Below are positions 1 through 6,946 of a DNA stretch of 20,750 nucleotides, in pieces. The position numbers and the translations under genes were made by a program. Under the pieces are notes generated by a model, which was not told the origin of the DNA, did not search any database, and worked only from the letters and a program-made list of their open reading frames with translations. How positions within the stretch are numbered: position 1 is the stretch's first letter; each line of letters starts with the position of its first letter. The DNA comes from Actinomycetota bacterium. GTDB lineage: Bacteria > Actinomycetota > Actinomycetes > Nanopelagicales > Nanopelagicaceae. The stretch is from assembly GCA_947380835.1 (NCBI GenBank), contig CANCSL010000020.1:1-20750 (forward strand), written 5' to 3'.

Positions 1-707
1 GTGCGGTAGATGCCCATTCCAAATACCACTGCGAGCGCACCAATAAAGAAGTATGTGGGAAGTGCGAACGCTGCACCAGCCTCTTTAACGCCGCGCAAGT
101 TTCCGTAAGTGAGAATGGCGATGACCGCGACAGTCATTTGCAGCTTGTAAGGATGGAGGCTGCCGAAGGTGGAAAGAATTGCATCGATGCCTGCAGAAGA
201 TTGAATGGCCACAGTGACGATGTAATCCAGCATCAACGCCACGGCTGCAATTTGGGCAATGACCGGACCTAGGTTGTCGCGAGAGACAACGTAAGCGCCA
301 CCAGATTTGGTGTAAATCTGTACAACTTCGCGGTAAGAGAAAGTGATGATGACCAGCACGGCCAAAACGATCAAAGTCATCGGCATCAAAATATTGAATG
401 CGGCCAAGCCAAAGGCAGGTAACAGGGCGAGCAAGATCTGTTCTGATCCGTAAGCCGAGGAGGAGATACAGTCTGAAGAAAGGATGCCGAGCGCAAAGCG
501 CTTACTGAGGCGTTGGTGCGAAAGGCTGTGTCGGTTAAGCGGGTTACCGAGAAGCGCCTTCTTAATCTTGTACGAGAGCGGATCGCTGAGGTGAGCGTGC
601 TCCTGTAGCGCCATCGGTTCTGGCGCGTCATCTGTCCAGGCTTTGGGCACTGTTCTCTCGCTCTTCTCTACTTGCGCTGTCGGTGCGGATCTGGCGGGCA
701 GATCCAT
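1..707 (-). CDS. KimA-type APC-superfamily permease (N-terminal part, runs off left edge)
   Basis: The gene begins near 707 on the minus strand and continues beyond base 1, so only about 235 N-terminal residues are visible. After a hydrophilic N-terminus of about 50 residues comes a stretch reading LLGNPLNRHSLSHQRLSKR, then FALGILSSDCISSSAYGSEQ leading into the first membrane helix. At least five hydrophobic segments follow. The 'LGxPL...L...L...ALxxLSSDxxSSxAYGxEQ' layout is that of the KimA/YdaO branch of APC transporters. The Bacillus member is a high-affinity proton-coupled potassium importer; amino-acid transport is the alternative. The start is uncertain: ATG at 707, or an in-frame GTG at 731, neither with a good Shine-Dalgarno sequence. 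A possible -10 (TAAAAT, 747-752 on the minus strand) lies upstream. It is divergent from gabD. No c-di-AMP riboswitch (as found upstream of Bacillus ydaO) fits in the 73-bp gap. Confidence 0.85.
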   Translation of the reverse strand, partial: MDLPARSAPTAQVEKSERTVPKAWTDDAPEPMALQEHAHLSDPLSYKIKKALLGNPLNRHSLSHQRLSKRFALGILSSDCISSSAYGSEQILLALLPAFGLAAFNILMPMTLIVLAVLVIITFSYREVVQIYTKSGGAYVVSRDNLGPVIAQIAAVALMLDYIVTVAIQSSAGIDAILSTFGSLHPYKLQMTVAVIAILTYGNLRGVKEAGAAFALPTYFFIGALAVVFGMGIYR

Positions 708-746
708 GTGGCTGTGTGAAATTGCTTTCACTGGCCATTGCTGCGG

Positions 747-752
747 ATTTTA
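747..752 (-). promoter_or_regulatory. Candidate -10 element for the permease gene
   Basis: TAAAAT on the minus strand, 15 nt before the alternative GTG (731) and 39 nt before the ATG (707). No convincing -35 is seen. It lies back to back with the gabD promoter on the other strand. Confidence 0.35.
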
Positions 753-768
753 CTTCCCGCCCCAAGCG

Positions 769-774
769 TATGCT
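769..774 (+). promoter_or_regulatory. -10 element of a leaderless gabD promoter
   Basis: TATGCT ends 6 nt before the ATG at 781 and no Shine-Dalgarno sequence precedes the ATG. Transcription would therefore start at or next to the start codon. The identical hexamer is placed in front of the SRP RNA gene at 5045-5050, where the RNA start is independently constrained. Confidence 0.55.
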
Positions 775-780
775 TGTTAA

Positions 781-2205
781 ATGACTCTTAAAACCGACCT
801 TTACATCGATGGCGCCTGGGTTAAGGGCGATGGCAGCGTTGACGTGATCGACCCCAGCACCGGGGCCGTCATCACCTCAGTAGGTACCGCCAGCGAAGCT
901 CAATGTGACGCTGCCGTCGATGCCGCACACCGTGCTTTTCCCGCCTGGGCCAAGACCGCCCCTCGCGTTCGCGCTGAAATCTTGCGCAAAGCCTTCGAAT
1001 TGATGATCGCCGAATCCGATGAGATCGCAAAGTTAATTTCGATGGAAAACGGCAAAGTCTTCTCCGATGCCAAGGGCGAAGTCGCCTATGCCGCCGAATT
1101 TTTCCGATGGTTCTCCGAAGAAGCGGTTCGCACACCTGGTGATTTCCGCATGGCACCATCTGGTGACAAGCGCATCCTCGTAACTCATCAACCAATCGGC
1201 GTCTCCTTACTGATTACTCCGTGGAACTTCCCAGCAGGTATGGCCACTCGCAAGATCGGTCCCGCACTCGCCGCCGGTTGCACCGTGATCTTGAAGCCGG
1301 CAACAGAAACTCCTTTGACAGCCTTGTACATCATCGACATTCTCGAGCGCGCTGGCGTTCCAAAGGGAGTCGTTAACTTCGTACTTCCACAAAAGACCGG
1401 CGCCATGATTTCCAAGATGTTGCACGATCCACGGGTTCGCAACCTATCGTTTACGGGTTCAACTGAGGTCGGTCGCATTCTTCTGAAAGAAGCTGCCGAC
1501 AATGTCGTGCGCACTTCCATGGAACTTGGTGGCAACGCTCCATTCGTGGTTTTGGATGATGCAAATATTGATGAAGCCGTTAAAGGCGCAATGCTCGCAA
1601 AGATGCGTAACGGTGGCGCTGCCTGCACCGCTGCTAACCGCATTTTTGTTGCGCGCAAAGTTGCTGATGAATTCATCACTAAGTTCAGTGCCGCAATGGG
1701 CGGATTGAAGTTGGCACCAGGACTTGAAGCCGGCGCTCAACTCGGCGCCAGCGTTTCCATGAAAGAGCGAAACAAGATTGCTGAATTAGTAGATGCATCG
1801 GTTGCAGATGGCGCGAAAGTTCACCTCGGTGGTGTCGTTCCAGAAGGTGAAGGTGCCTTCTATCCAGCCACTGTTCTCACTGTTAATTACGACAACATGA
1901 TTTTAGGTCAAGAAATCTTTGGACCAGTTGCTCCAGTTGTTATCTTTGATACCGATGAAGAAGCAATTAAGATGGCCAATGACACTGAATTCGGATTGAT
2001 CGCTTATGTCTACTCTGGCGAATTGGGTCGTGCAGTCCGCACTGCTGAAGCGCTAGAAGCTGGCATGGTGGCAATTAACCGCGGATTGGTATCCGATCCA
2101 GCGGCACCATTTGGTGGCGTTAAGCAATCTGGGCTAGGTCGAGAAGGTGGATTCGATGGAATTCATGAATTCCTTCAAACCAAGTACATCGGGGTTGAGA
2201 TTTAG
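781..2205 (+). CDS. gabD: NADP-type succinate-semialdehyde dehydrogenase (aldehyde dehydrogenase family)
   Basis: A full-length (474 aa) aldehyde dehydrogenase that would oxidise succinate semialdehyde to succinate in the cytosol, linking GABA or related C4 compounds to the TCA cycle. Visible landmarks are TPWNFPAG at 146-153 (oxyanion-hole Asn149), LKPATETP at 171-178 (cofactor binding), FTGSTEVGR at 224-232, MELGG at 247-251 (general base Glu248), the catalytic Cys282 in NGGAACTAANR, and EIFGPVAPV at 378-386. The GabD/SSADH assignment rests on overall similarity, including the TAANR context after the cysteine. Another short-chain semialdehyde substrate cannot be excluded. It appears monocistronic: a leaderless promoter lies in front and a terminator directly behind. 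Confidence 0.9.
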   Translation: MTLKTDLYIDGAWVKGDGSVDVIDPSTGAVITSVGTASEAQCDAAVDAAHRAFPAWAKTAPRVRAEILRKAFELMIAESDEIAKLISMENGKVFSDAKGEVAYAAEFFRWFSEEAVRTPGDFRMAPSGDKRILVTHQPIGVSLLITPWNFPAGMATRKIGPALAAGCTVILKPATETPLTALYIIDILERAGVPKGVVNFVLPQKTGAMISKMLHDPRVRNLSFTGSTEVGRILLKEAADNVVRTSMELGGNAPFVVLDDANIDEAVKGAMLAKMRNGGAACTAANRIFVARKVADEFITKFSAAMGGLKLAPGLEAGAQLGASVSMKERNKIAELVDASVADGAKVHLGGVVPEGEGAFYPATVLTVNYDNMILGQEIFGPVAPVVIFDTDEEAIKMANDTEFGLIAYVYSGELGRAVRTAEALEAGMVAINRGLVSDPAAPFGGVKQSGLGREGGFDGIHEFLQTKYIGVEI

Positions 2206-2230
2206 TTCTACCTACACGGAGAGAAATAGG

Positions 2231-2269
2231 AAGGCCCTGGTCGGTTACGACTGGGGCTTCTCTGTTTTT
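2231..2269 (+). terminator. Rho-independent terminator after gabD
   Basis: Inverted arms AAG(G)CCCTGGTC and GACTGGGGCTT close a six-base loop, with one bulged G and two wobble pairs. They are followed by TCTCTGTTTTTG. It lies 26 bp after the gabD stop. Confidence 0.75.
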
Positions 2270-2343
2270 GTGTGGTAATTGCGACCTAAAAAGCCAGAAG
2301 TTAAAAGTGCTATTCCCGAAAGAAATTTCTGGATTGGGGAGAA

Positions 2344-3804
2344 ATGCGATCTTTGAAAGCTAAAGAAATATTAGCTCTGATATTTTCCATTAGTTTGCTT
2401 TCAACTGCATTATCCGCAACCGCATATTCTGCCGACGGAAACCAACAGAATGGGTCTAACAACTTTCCGCTCGGTCCCCTCGGGTCAAAATGCACAAAGA
2501 ATGGCTTGATTGCTTTTAATGGGCAGATGACGGCAATTTGTAAAAAAGGAAAAGTTTCATACGTATTAGCGAGCGATGTTCCGAAGACTCCCGTCGGTGG
2601 ATATAAAACCAGACCCAGTTGGTATCCAAAGCTTTCAGAAGTTTTTTCTAATGGTCGAGGTCCTGCCAACATAACTTGTAAACCACTTTCCATTAAATTC
2701 ACTTCTCCAGTAATTCCACTAGACCAGCTGGCGCCTACCATTCCTTATGGCATGACGATCGGTGACCACGTGACGCCAATTGATCACGGCTATATTGGAG
2801 TCAAAACTCTTTCATTACCGACTGCTGAACGAAATAGTGCGGCATATGTTCCCATTACATCGCCGGCTGACGGAACAATCATCGAAGTGGGGAGTTTGGG
2901 ATCAACAAGTTCTCATCGCGTTCTGATAGATCATGGATGCAATCTCATCAGCGTATATATGGTGATAAATAAATTAACAGGAGTTCTTGCACCCTACGCA
3001 AAGGAAGTGGATGAAAAAGGTTACGTCAGCCTTCGTTTAAAGATTAAGGCTGGGCAAGAATTTGGCCGACAACGCGACAATCCTCTAGATTTCAATGTCT
3101 TTGATGGAACCTCTTGGCTTTCGGGATTCCAAAATCCGCAGGCATATTTATATGCCGAAAATTGGAAACCGTATACCGCTGACTACCTTCCATTCTTTAC
3201 TCCACAGATCAGAAATGCCATGGAAGTGCAATTGCAAAGGACTACTTCGCCACGTGTCGGTAAAATTGACTATGACATAGCAGGAAGCGCATCTGGAAAC
3301 TGGTTCTTACAGGGAACCAATGGCTATACCGGACGTCCTAATAGTGATTACGCCACGGCCACATCAATGGTTCAAGGTCCGCCCGCGGGCAAGAACCAAT
3401 ACTCATGGAGCCACTTGTCTATTGCCCCTCATCAGGTGGATTCCTCGAAATGGATCTTTTCTTCTGGCTGGTGGCAAGATCCACGAGGAGATGCAGACCA
3501 AGCCTTAATTGTCGTTGGTAGTGGTCAGGTTGCACCCGATCGACTTACAGCTTCTTCGGGAATGGTTGTCTATAAATTAGAGCAAGTCTCTATCCAAGAT
3601 CCGGCAAATGCACCAGCTCGAGAACCAGGTTCGATGGCGCCGTTTGCGGTGGGATACACCCTGATTCCGGGAGGTTCCAACAAGGGAATCGTAGCTCTGC
3701 AAGTAAATAACCAAGGGACTCTCAGCGTCGAATTAAATACGACGATGAAGTCTCCTTCAGAATTTACTTCTTTCACGAGCGCCAAACGAACCTACGCTCG
3801 ATAA
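2344..3804 (+). CDS. Secreted protein with a degenerate M23-like (lysostaphin-fold) core
   Basis: 486 aa with a Sec signal peptide (basic MRSLKAK, hydrophobic 8-24, probable cleavage after the YSA ending at residue 30). A short two-cysteine region follows (Cys50, Cys66). Residues about 135-260 follow the layout of M23 metallopeptidases: GDHVTPIDHGY (141-150), YVPITSPADGTIIEVG (168-183) and VLIDHGCNLISVYM (193-206). The last metal-binding motif, normally HxHFE, appears to be replaced by PLDFNVFD (247-254), so peptidase activity is doubtful. The C-terminal 230 residues are not recognised. The protein probably acts outside the membrane, perhaps binding cell-wall or other glycan material (inference). 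The ATG is preceded by GGGGAG with only a 2-nt gap, an unusually short spacing. The gene converges on the heliorhodopsin gene with a 59-bp gap in which I see no clear terminator. Confidence 0.85.
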   Translation: MRSLKAKEILALIFSISLLSTALSATAYSADGNQQNGSNNFPLGPLGSKCTKNGLIAFNGQMTAICKKGKVSYVLASDVPKTPVGGYKTRPSWYPKLSEVFSNGRGPANITCKPLSIKFTSPVIPLDQLAPTIPYGMTIGDHVTPIDHGYIGVKTLSLPTAERNSAAYVPITSPADGTIIEVGSLGSTSSHRVLIDHGCNLISVYMVINKLTGVLAPYAKEVDEKGYVSLRLKIKAGQEFGRQRDNPLDFNVFDGTSWLSGFQNPQAYLYAENWKPYTADYLPFFTPQIRNAMEVQLQRTTSPRVGKIDYDIAGSASGNWFLQGTNGYTGRPNSDYATATSMVQGPPAGKNQYSWSHLSIAPHQVDSSKWIFSSGWWQDPRGDADQALIVVGSGQVAPDRLTASSGMVVYKLEQVSIQDPANAPAREPGSMAPFAVGYTLIPGGSNKGIVALQVNNQGTLSVELNTTMKSPSEFTSFTSAKRTYAR

Positions 3805-3863
3805 AGAGCCACGAGTCGCTTTCGCCTCAAAGATACGTGCAAGAAAGTTAGTTAAATCTTGCG

Positions 3864-4613
3864 CTACTGAACGAGGGTTGATGCAAATATCTGCCATGCC
3901 AATGCAGATTTAGCGACAAGCGAAAGCGTTATGTAAGTCTTTTCGCCTCGTAGATATTGCGCCCACTTTCCCACTTTTTTGTATTGCAAGAATTGAACGA
4001 CTGCAAAGCAGTTAAAGAGCAAGAAGAGGGAAATTACAATTCCGTAGACGAATGCTGGCGCTTTGGTATTTCCGGCGCCACCGATAGAAAAGATGTAGAA
4101 CACCAATCCGAACCAGGGAACAATTCCAGCGATACAACCGAAGATAAAAGGCAGCCAGCCGCCGCTTCCTGGATTCTCATATTTTTCTTGCAACCAGCCA
4201 AAGAGAATCATGGAAGCATTAACGCCGAATATTGCGACAAGTGCAGCTACATCGGAAATTCCACAGATCTGAGCGATCAGAACGATCATCACCGAAGAAC
4301 TAATTGAGTATTCAACCCAACGGAAATAGTTGCGATGTGCGGTTAAGCCAGCGCTATACCTAGGAAAGAATTTTGGGCTAATAACCAAGAAGTGGAAGAA
4401 AGCCGAAAGCCCTAAGAAGATTGCAACGGCCAATCCGACTGGAGTCTTAAGCAAAGTGACGGGCTGGGCAAAAGTGCTTCCAGGCGCACCAGACATGTAA
4501 CGAGCCACAATAGGAAGCGAGAAATCATTTGCTAGCAGCAAGACCACAACCATTTGAACGAGGTGGACTAGTCCCGCGATTGCGTTGTATCTGCGAAGGG
4601 TAGAAGTATTCAT
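3864..4613 (-). CDS. HeR: Heliorhodopsin
   Basis: A 249-aa, seven-helix retinal protein of the heliorhodopsin family, which is inverted in the membrane relative to type-1 rhodopsins (cytoplasmic N-terminus). Known members are slow-photocycle light sensors or regulators rather than strong pumps. Retinal-binding Lys235 sits in SLVAKSALAWQIF (helix 7). The Schiff-base counterion is Glu101 in FRWVEYSISSSVMIVLIAQI. The conserved buried histidines are His17 (GLVHLVQM) and His74 (AFFHFLV). All four fall six residues before the numbering I recall for the founding protein 48C12 (K241, E107, H23, H80). Blocks such as FGVNASMILFGWLQEKY and FGCIAGIVPW are family hallmarks. The start is set by AGGAGA (4619-4624) 5 nt upstream of the ATG. 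The ATG overlaps the stop of the upstream PGPGW gene (ATGA), so the two are probably translationally coupled. No retinal-synthesis gene is in the window. Confidence 0.97.
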   Translation of the reverse strand: MNTSTLRRYNAIAGLVHLVQMVVVLLLANDFSLPIVARYMSGAPGSTFAQPVTLLKTPVGLAVAIFLGLSAFFHFLVISPKFFPRYSAGLTAHRNYFRWVEYSISSSVMIVLIAQICGISDVAALVAIFGVNASMILFGWLQEKYENPGSGGWLPFIFGCIAGIVPWFGLVFYIFSIGGAGNTKAPAFVYGIVISLFLLFNCFAVVQFLQYKKVGKWAQYLRGEKTYITLSLVAKSALAWQIFASTLVQ

Positions 4614-4873
4614 TTCTTTCTCCTGACTTTGTTTATCGCTTTTGATGCGTGGTGTTTAGTTTTATTGAGGACAACTTCAGCCCAGGCGAATTCGGTGGCC
4701 AAAATCGCCAGCCCAGCGATAATGAGTGGGATACCAGGACCAGGTAAGACCAGGAAAATCAGTCCGATGATGACCAGAGTTGATCCAACGGTTGCGGCAA
4801 TGACCCAACGAACAGGGTGAGGGAGTTTCTTCCAATTATGGGCAAACCAAAGAAACTTGGACTTATTGCTCAT
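4610..4873 (-). CDS. Small PGPGW-type transmembrane protein, co-operonic with heliorhodopsin
   Basis: 87 aa with two membrane segments (about 23-41 and 45-65) joined by the turn LPGPGIPLIIAGLAILATEF. This matches the PGPGW family of small actinobacterial membrane proteins (here PGPGI), whose function is unknown. Both tails are basic (HNWKKLPHPVRW before, KTKHHASKAINKVRRKK after), which suggests both termini are cytoplasmic. A strong Shine-Dalgarno sequence GGAGG (4878-4882) lies 4 nt before the ATG. The TGA stop overlaps the heliorhodopsin ATG, so the two proteins are probably made together. Whether they interact physically is not shown by the sequence. Confidence 0.88.
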   Translation of the reverse strand: MSNKSKFLWFAHNWKKLPHPVRWVIAATVGSTLVIIGLIFLVLPGPGIPLIIAGLAILATEFAWAEVVLNKTKHHASKAINKVRRKK

Positions 4874-4884
4874 CTGACCTCCAT

Positions 4885-4924
4885 GGAAAAAGAAACACCG
4901 GGAGCCAATTATGGCTACCCGGTG
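4885..4924 (-). terminator. Terminator-like hairpin between tRNA-Ser and the PGPGW/heliorhodopsin operon
   Basis: On the minus strand, CACCGGG-TA-GCC and GGC-T-CCCGGTG form a ten-pair stem with an internal mismatch and a six-base loop. It is followed at once by TTTCTTTTTCC. It begins 4 nt after the encoded CCA of tRNA-Ser and ends just before the PGPGW Shine-Dalgarno sequence. It most simply ends the tRNA transcript. Confidence 0.75.
4908..4913 (-). promoter_or_regulatory. Candidate -10 (CATAAT) for the PGPGW/heliorhodopsin operon
   Basis: CATAAT lies in the loop region of the terminator hairpin on the minus strand. If used, the transcript would start near 4900 and carry a leader of about 27 nt containing the GGAGG. 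No -35 element is evident, so this is tentative. Confidence 0.3.
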
Positions 4925-4928
4925 AAAC

Positions 4929-5016
4929 TGGCGGAGGATGAGGGATTTGAACCCTCGAAAGGTTGCCCTTTACACGCTTTCCAAGCGTGCGCACTCGGCC
5001 GCTATGCGAATCCTCC
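4929..5016 (-). tRNA. tRNA-Ser (anticodon GGA)
   Basis: A class II tRNA on the minus strand with CCA encoded. The acceptor stem GGAGGAT (5010-5016) pairs with ATCCTCC (4933-4939), the discriminator is G, and CCA lies at 4929-4931. The anticodon stem CACGC/GCGTG encloses the loop TTGGAAA with anticodon GGA at 4980-4982. A long variable arm and the TTCAAAT T-loop are present, as expected for serine. It reads UCC/UCU codons. Confidence 0.96.
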
Positions 5017-5024
5017 AGAGGAGA

Positions 5025-5030
5025 ACCTTA
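5025..5030 (-). promoter_or_regulatory. -10 element for tRNA-Ser
   Basis: TAAGGT on the minus strand ends 8 nt before the first base of the tRNA. Transcription would start almost at the mature 5' end. It is back to back with the SRP RNA promoter. Confidence 0.4.
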
Positions 5031-5044
5031 TCTTGGGAAAGACT

Positions 5045-5050
5045 TATGCT
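5045..5050 (+). promoter_or_regulatory. -10 element for the SRP RNA gene
   Basis: TATGCT ends 7 nt before A5058, just ahead of the closing stem of the RNA at 5059. Confidence 0.5.
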
Positions 5051-5057
5051 TTACCCC

Positions 5058-5151
5058 AGATCCTCCGTGCGGCATTACCGTGCCGAACTCCCCCAGGGCT
5101 GGAAGGCAGCAAGGGTAGGCCCGCTCTAATGGGTGCACGGAGGGTCCTTTT
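5058..5151 (+). ncRNA. ffs: Small (4.5S-type) signal recognition particle RNA
   Basis: The RNA partner of Ffh in co-translational membrane targeting. The closing stem GATCCTCCGTGC (5059-5070) pairs with GCACGGAGGGTC (5135-5146) with a single G-U pair. The conserved apical domain CCAGGGCTGGAAGGCAGCA (5093-5111) contains the GGAAG tetraloop region and the AGCA internal loop that binds the Ffh M domain. The transcript ends in CTTTTT (5147-5152). It lies just upstream of dnaX, as in many Gram-positive bacteria. About 94 nt, without an Alu domain. Confidence 0.95.
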
Positions 5152-5199
5152 TACTCGTACGGCTCGATAAATGTCCCCGCTGGATGAAAGGGTGTGAAT

Positions 5200-6921
5200 A
5201 TGTCGTTGGCTCTCTATCGCAAATATCGCCCCTCCTCTTTTGCTGAGGTCATCGGGCAGGAGCACGTAACTGAACCCCTTTCCAACGCGCTGACTTCCGG
5301 CAAAATCCATCACGCTTACTTGTTTTCTGGCCCACGCGGTTGCGGAAAGACCTCGAGCGCTCGCATCATGGCCCGGAGCCTCAACTGCGAAAAGGGACCG
5401 ACACCAAATCCGTGCGGCGAATGCCAATCCTGTAAAGATTTGGTTGCCAATGGGCCGGGTTCTATCGATGTCATCGAACTTGATGCCGCAACCCACGGTT
5501 TGGTTGATGATGCGCGCGATCTGCGCGACAAAGCTTTCTTTGCCCCCGTCAATTCTCGTTACAAGATTTACATCATCGACGAGGCGCACCAATTAGGGCC
5601 AGGCGCTGCCAACGCTTTGCTCAAAGTTGTGGAAGAGCCACCACCCCATGTTCTCTTTATATTTGCAACAACCGAGCCAGACAAATTAATTTCAACTATC
5701 CGCTCGCGTACCCATCACTATCCCTTCCGCCTCGTTCCACCTGGGATTCTCGCTGCGCACCTAGAAAAAGTTTGTAATGCCGAGGGCATCAAAGTTGCCA
5801 AAGGTGTTATCCCGTTAGTTGTTCGCTCAAGTGGTGGATCCGTTCGCGATGCGTTGTCAGTTCTGGGACAGCTTCTTGCAGGCGCTGGAAAAGATGGCGT
5901 TACCTACGAGATCGCTATCCAACTTCTGGGTTACACCGATGGCGCGCTACTTGACGAAGCTATCGATGCTTTGGCTGCTCGCGATGCGGCTACTTTGTAT
6001 AAGACGATCGATCGCGTCATTGAATCTGGTCACGATCCCCGCCGTTTTACTCAAGATTTTCTAGAACGGTTGCGCGACCTCATCATTGTTGGTGCAGTCG
6101 ACGATAACTCCAGCCACATCTTGCGTGAAATTCCAGCCGATCAATTACAACGAATGCGCTCGCAAGCCAATCTCATTGGCACTGCCACTGTTATTCGTGC
6201 TGCTGACATCGTTGCCGAAGGGCTTACTCAAATGCGTGGCGCCACTGCCCCACGTTTGATGCTCGAACTCATCTGTGGCCGGATTTTATTGCCTGATAAC
6301 GCTGATATTGGCTTACTTTCACGGGTTGAACGCCTCGAACGCGGCGCAACGCTGATTGCGCCTGCACCGGCCGCAACACCAGCGCCAAGTGCCGCAGTCC
6401 CAGCACCGGCCGAAAAGAAAGTTTCACCTAAAGCTTCAGCGCCAGATGATGTTCCTGTTGCACCTAGTGCACCTGCTGCCGAAGTACGCGCACCCGTTCG
6501 CGCTGCCCCACCAACTCCTTCTGCAAATAAGCCAACCGGCCCGGTTGATATTGCTGCTCTTCGTCGCTTGTGGCCTGAAGTTGTCGAGAACGTTAAAAAG
6601 CGCAGGCGCCTTACCTGGTCACTCATTTCTTCTAGCGCACAAGTAATGGCAGTCGATGAGAAGGCAATCACCATTGCGATTTTGAATGCCGGTGCCCGCG
6701 ATTCGTTTATGCGTTCTGGTTCTGATGAAATCCTTCGTGGCGCTTTTATCGATGTCACTGGTCTTGATCTCAAAGTCGAATGCATTGTTGATCCTTCGAT
6801 CAATGGTCCGGTCTCAGGTCGTACCTTCGAAGATCCAGCCGATGCGGATCAACTTTCTGGCACCGAACTCTTGATGCGCGAACTCGGCGCCCAAGTTATT
6901 AAGGAGTTCACCAAGGAATAG
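5200..6921 (+). CDS. dnaX: DNA polymerase III subunit gamma/tau
   Basis: 573 aa; the clamp-loader ATPase subunit that, with delta and delta', loads the beta clamp and organises the replisome. Visible features are Walker A GPRGCGKT (44-51), four zinc-binding cysteines (C63, C72, C75, C78), the Walker B/DEAH box IIDEAH (125-130), and the arginine-finger region STIRSRTHHYPFR (165-177). Then come AAA+ lid and domain III, an Ala/Pro-rich linker (about 386-445), and a C-terminal domain starting around IAALRRLWPEVV. The ATG at 5200 is chosen over the GTG at 5194 because the family starts MSLALYRKYRP and AAAGGG lies 7-8 nt upstream of this ATG. I see no ideal frameshift site for a separate gamma form. 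recR follows after 25 bp; the ybaB gene usually found between them is absent. Confidence 0.96.
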   Translation: MSLALYRKYRPSSFAEVIGQEHVTEPLSNALTSGKIHHAYLFSGPRGCGKTSSARIMARSLNCEKGPTPNPCGECQSCKDLVANGPGSIDVIELDAATHGLVDDARDLRDKAFFAPVNSRYKIYIIDEAHQLGPGAANALLKVVEEPPPHVLFIFATTEPDKLISTIRSRTHHYPFRLVPPGILAAHLEKVCNAEGIKVAKGVIPLVVRSSGGSVRDALSVLGQLLAGAGKDGVTYEIAIQLLGYTDGALLDEAIDALAARDAATLYKTIDRVIESGHDPRRFTQDFLERLRDLIIVGAVDDNSSHILREIPADQLQRMRSQANLIGTATVIRAADIVAEGLTQMRGATAPRLMLELICGRILLPDNADIGLLSRVERLERGATLIAPAPAATPAPSAAVPAPAEKKVSPKASAPDDVPVAPSAPAAEVRAPVRAAPPTPSANKPTGPVDIAALRRLWPEVVENVKKRRRLTWSLISSSAQVMAVDEKAITIAILNAGARDSFMRSGSDEILRGAFIDVTGLDLKVECIVDPSINGPVSGRTFEDPADADQLSGTELLMRELGAQVIKEFTKE

Positions 6922-6933
6922 CGGCTAGTGCGC

Positions 6934-6939
6934 TACGGT
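6934..6939 (+). promoter_or_regulatory. Candidate -10 of a leaderless recR promoter
   Basis: TACGGT ends 7 nt before the ATG at 6947, and no Shine-Dalgarno sequence precedes recR. The spacing matches mntA and nth. No clear -35 is seen, and read-through from dnaX is also possible. Confidence 0.4.
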
Positions 6940-6946
6940 GACCACC

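Noticed and set aside
386..631. 81-aa open frame on the minus strand
   Set aside because: It is an out-of-frame shadow of the permease gene, whose real frame is open from 707 to the window edge and encodes a recognisable APC protein.
708..780. c-di-AMP (ydaO) riboswitch ahead of the KimA-like gene
   Set aside because: The divergent gap is only 73 bp and shared with the gabD promoter, which is too short for the riboswitch.
3805..3863. Bidirectional terminator between the secreted protein and heliorhodopsin genes
   Set aside because: No stem of useful length followed by a T-run could be found on either strand.
4817..5170. 117-aa open frame on the plus strand
   Set aside because: It runs across the tRNA-Ser gene, its terminator and most of the SRP RNA; it is a chance frame through RNA genes.
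6590..6602. Possible dnaX frameshift site (GTTAAAAAG)
   Set aside because: The zero-frame heptamer is T AAA AAG, not the A AAA AAG slippery form. It lies inside the C-terminal domain, with no upstream Shine-Dalgarno-like enhancer or strong stem-loop.
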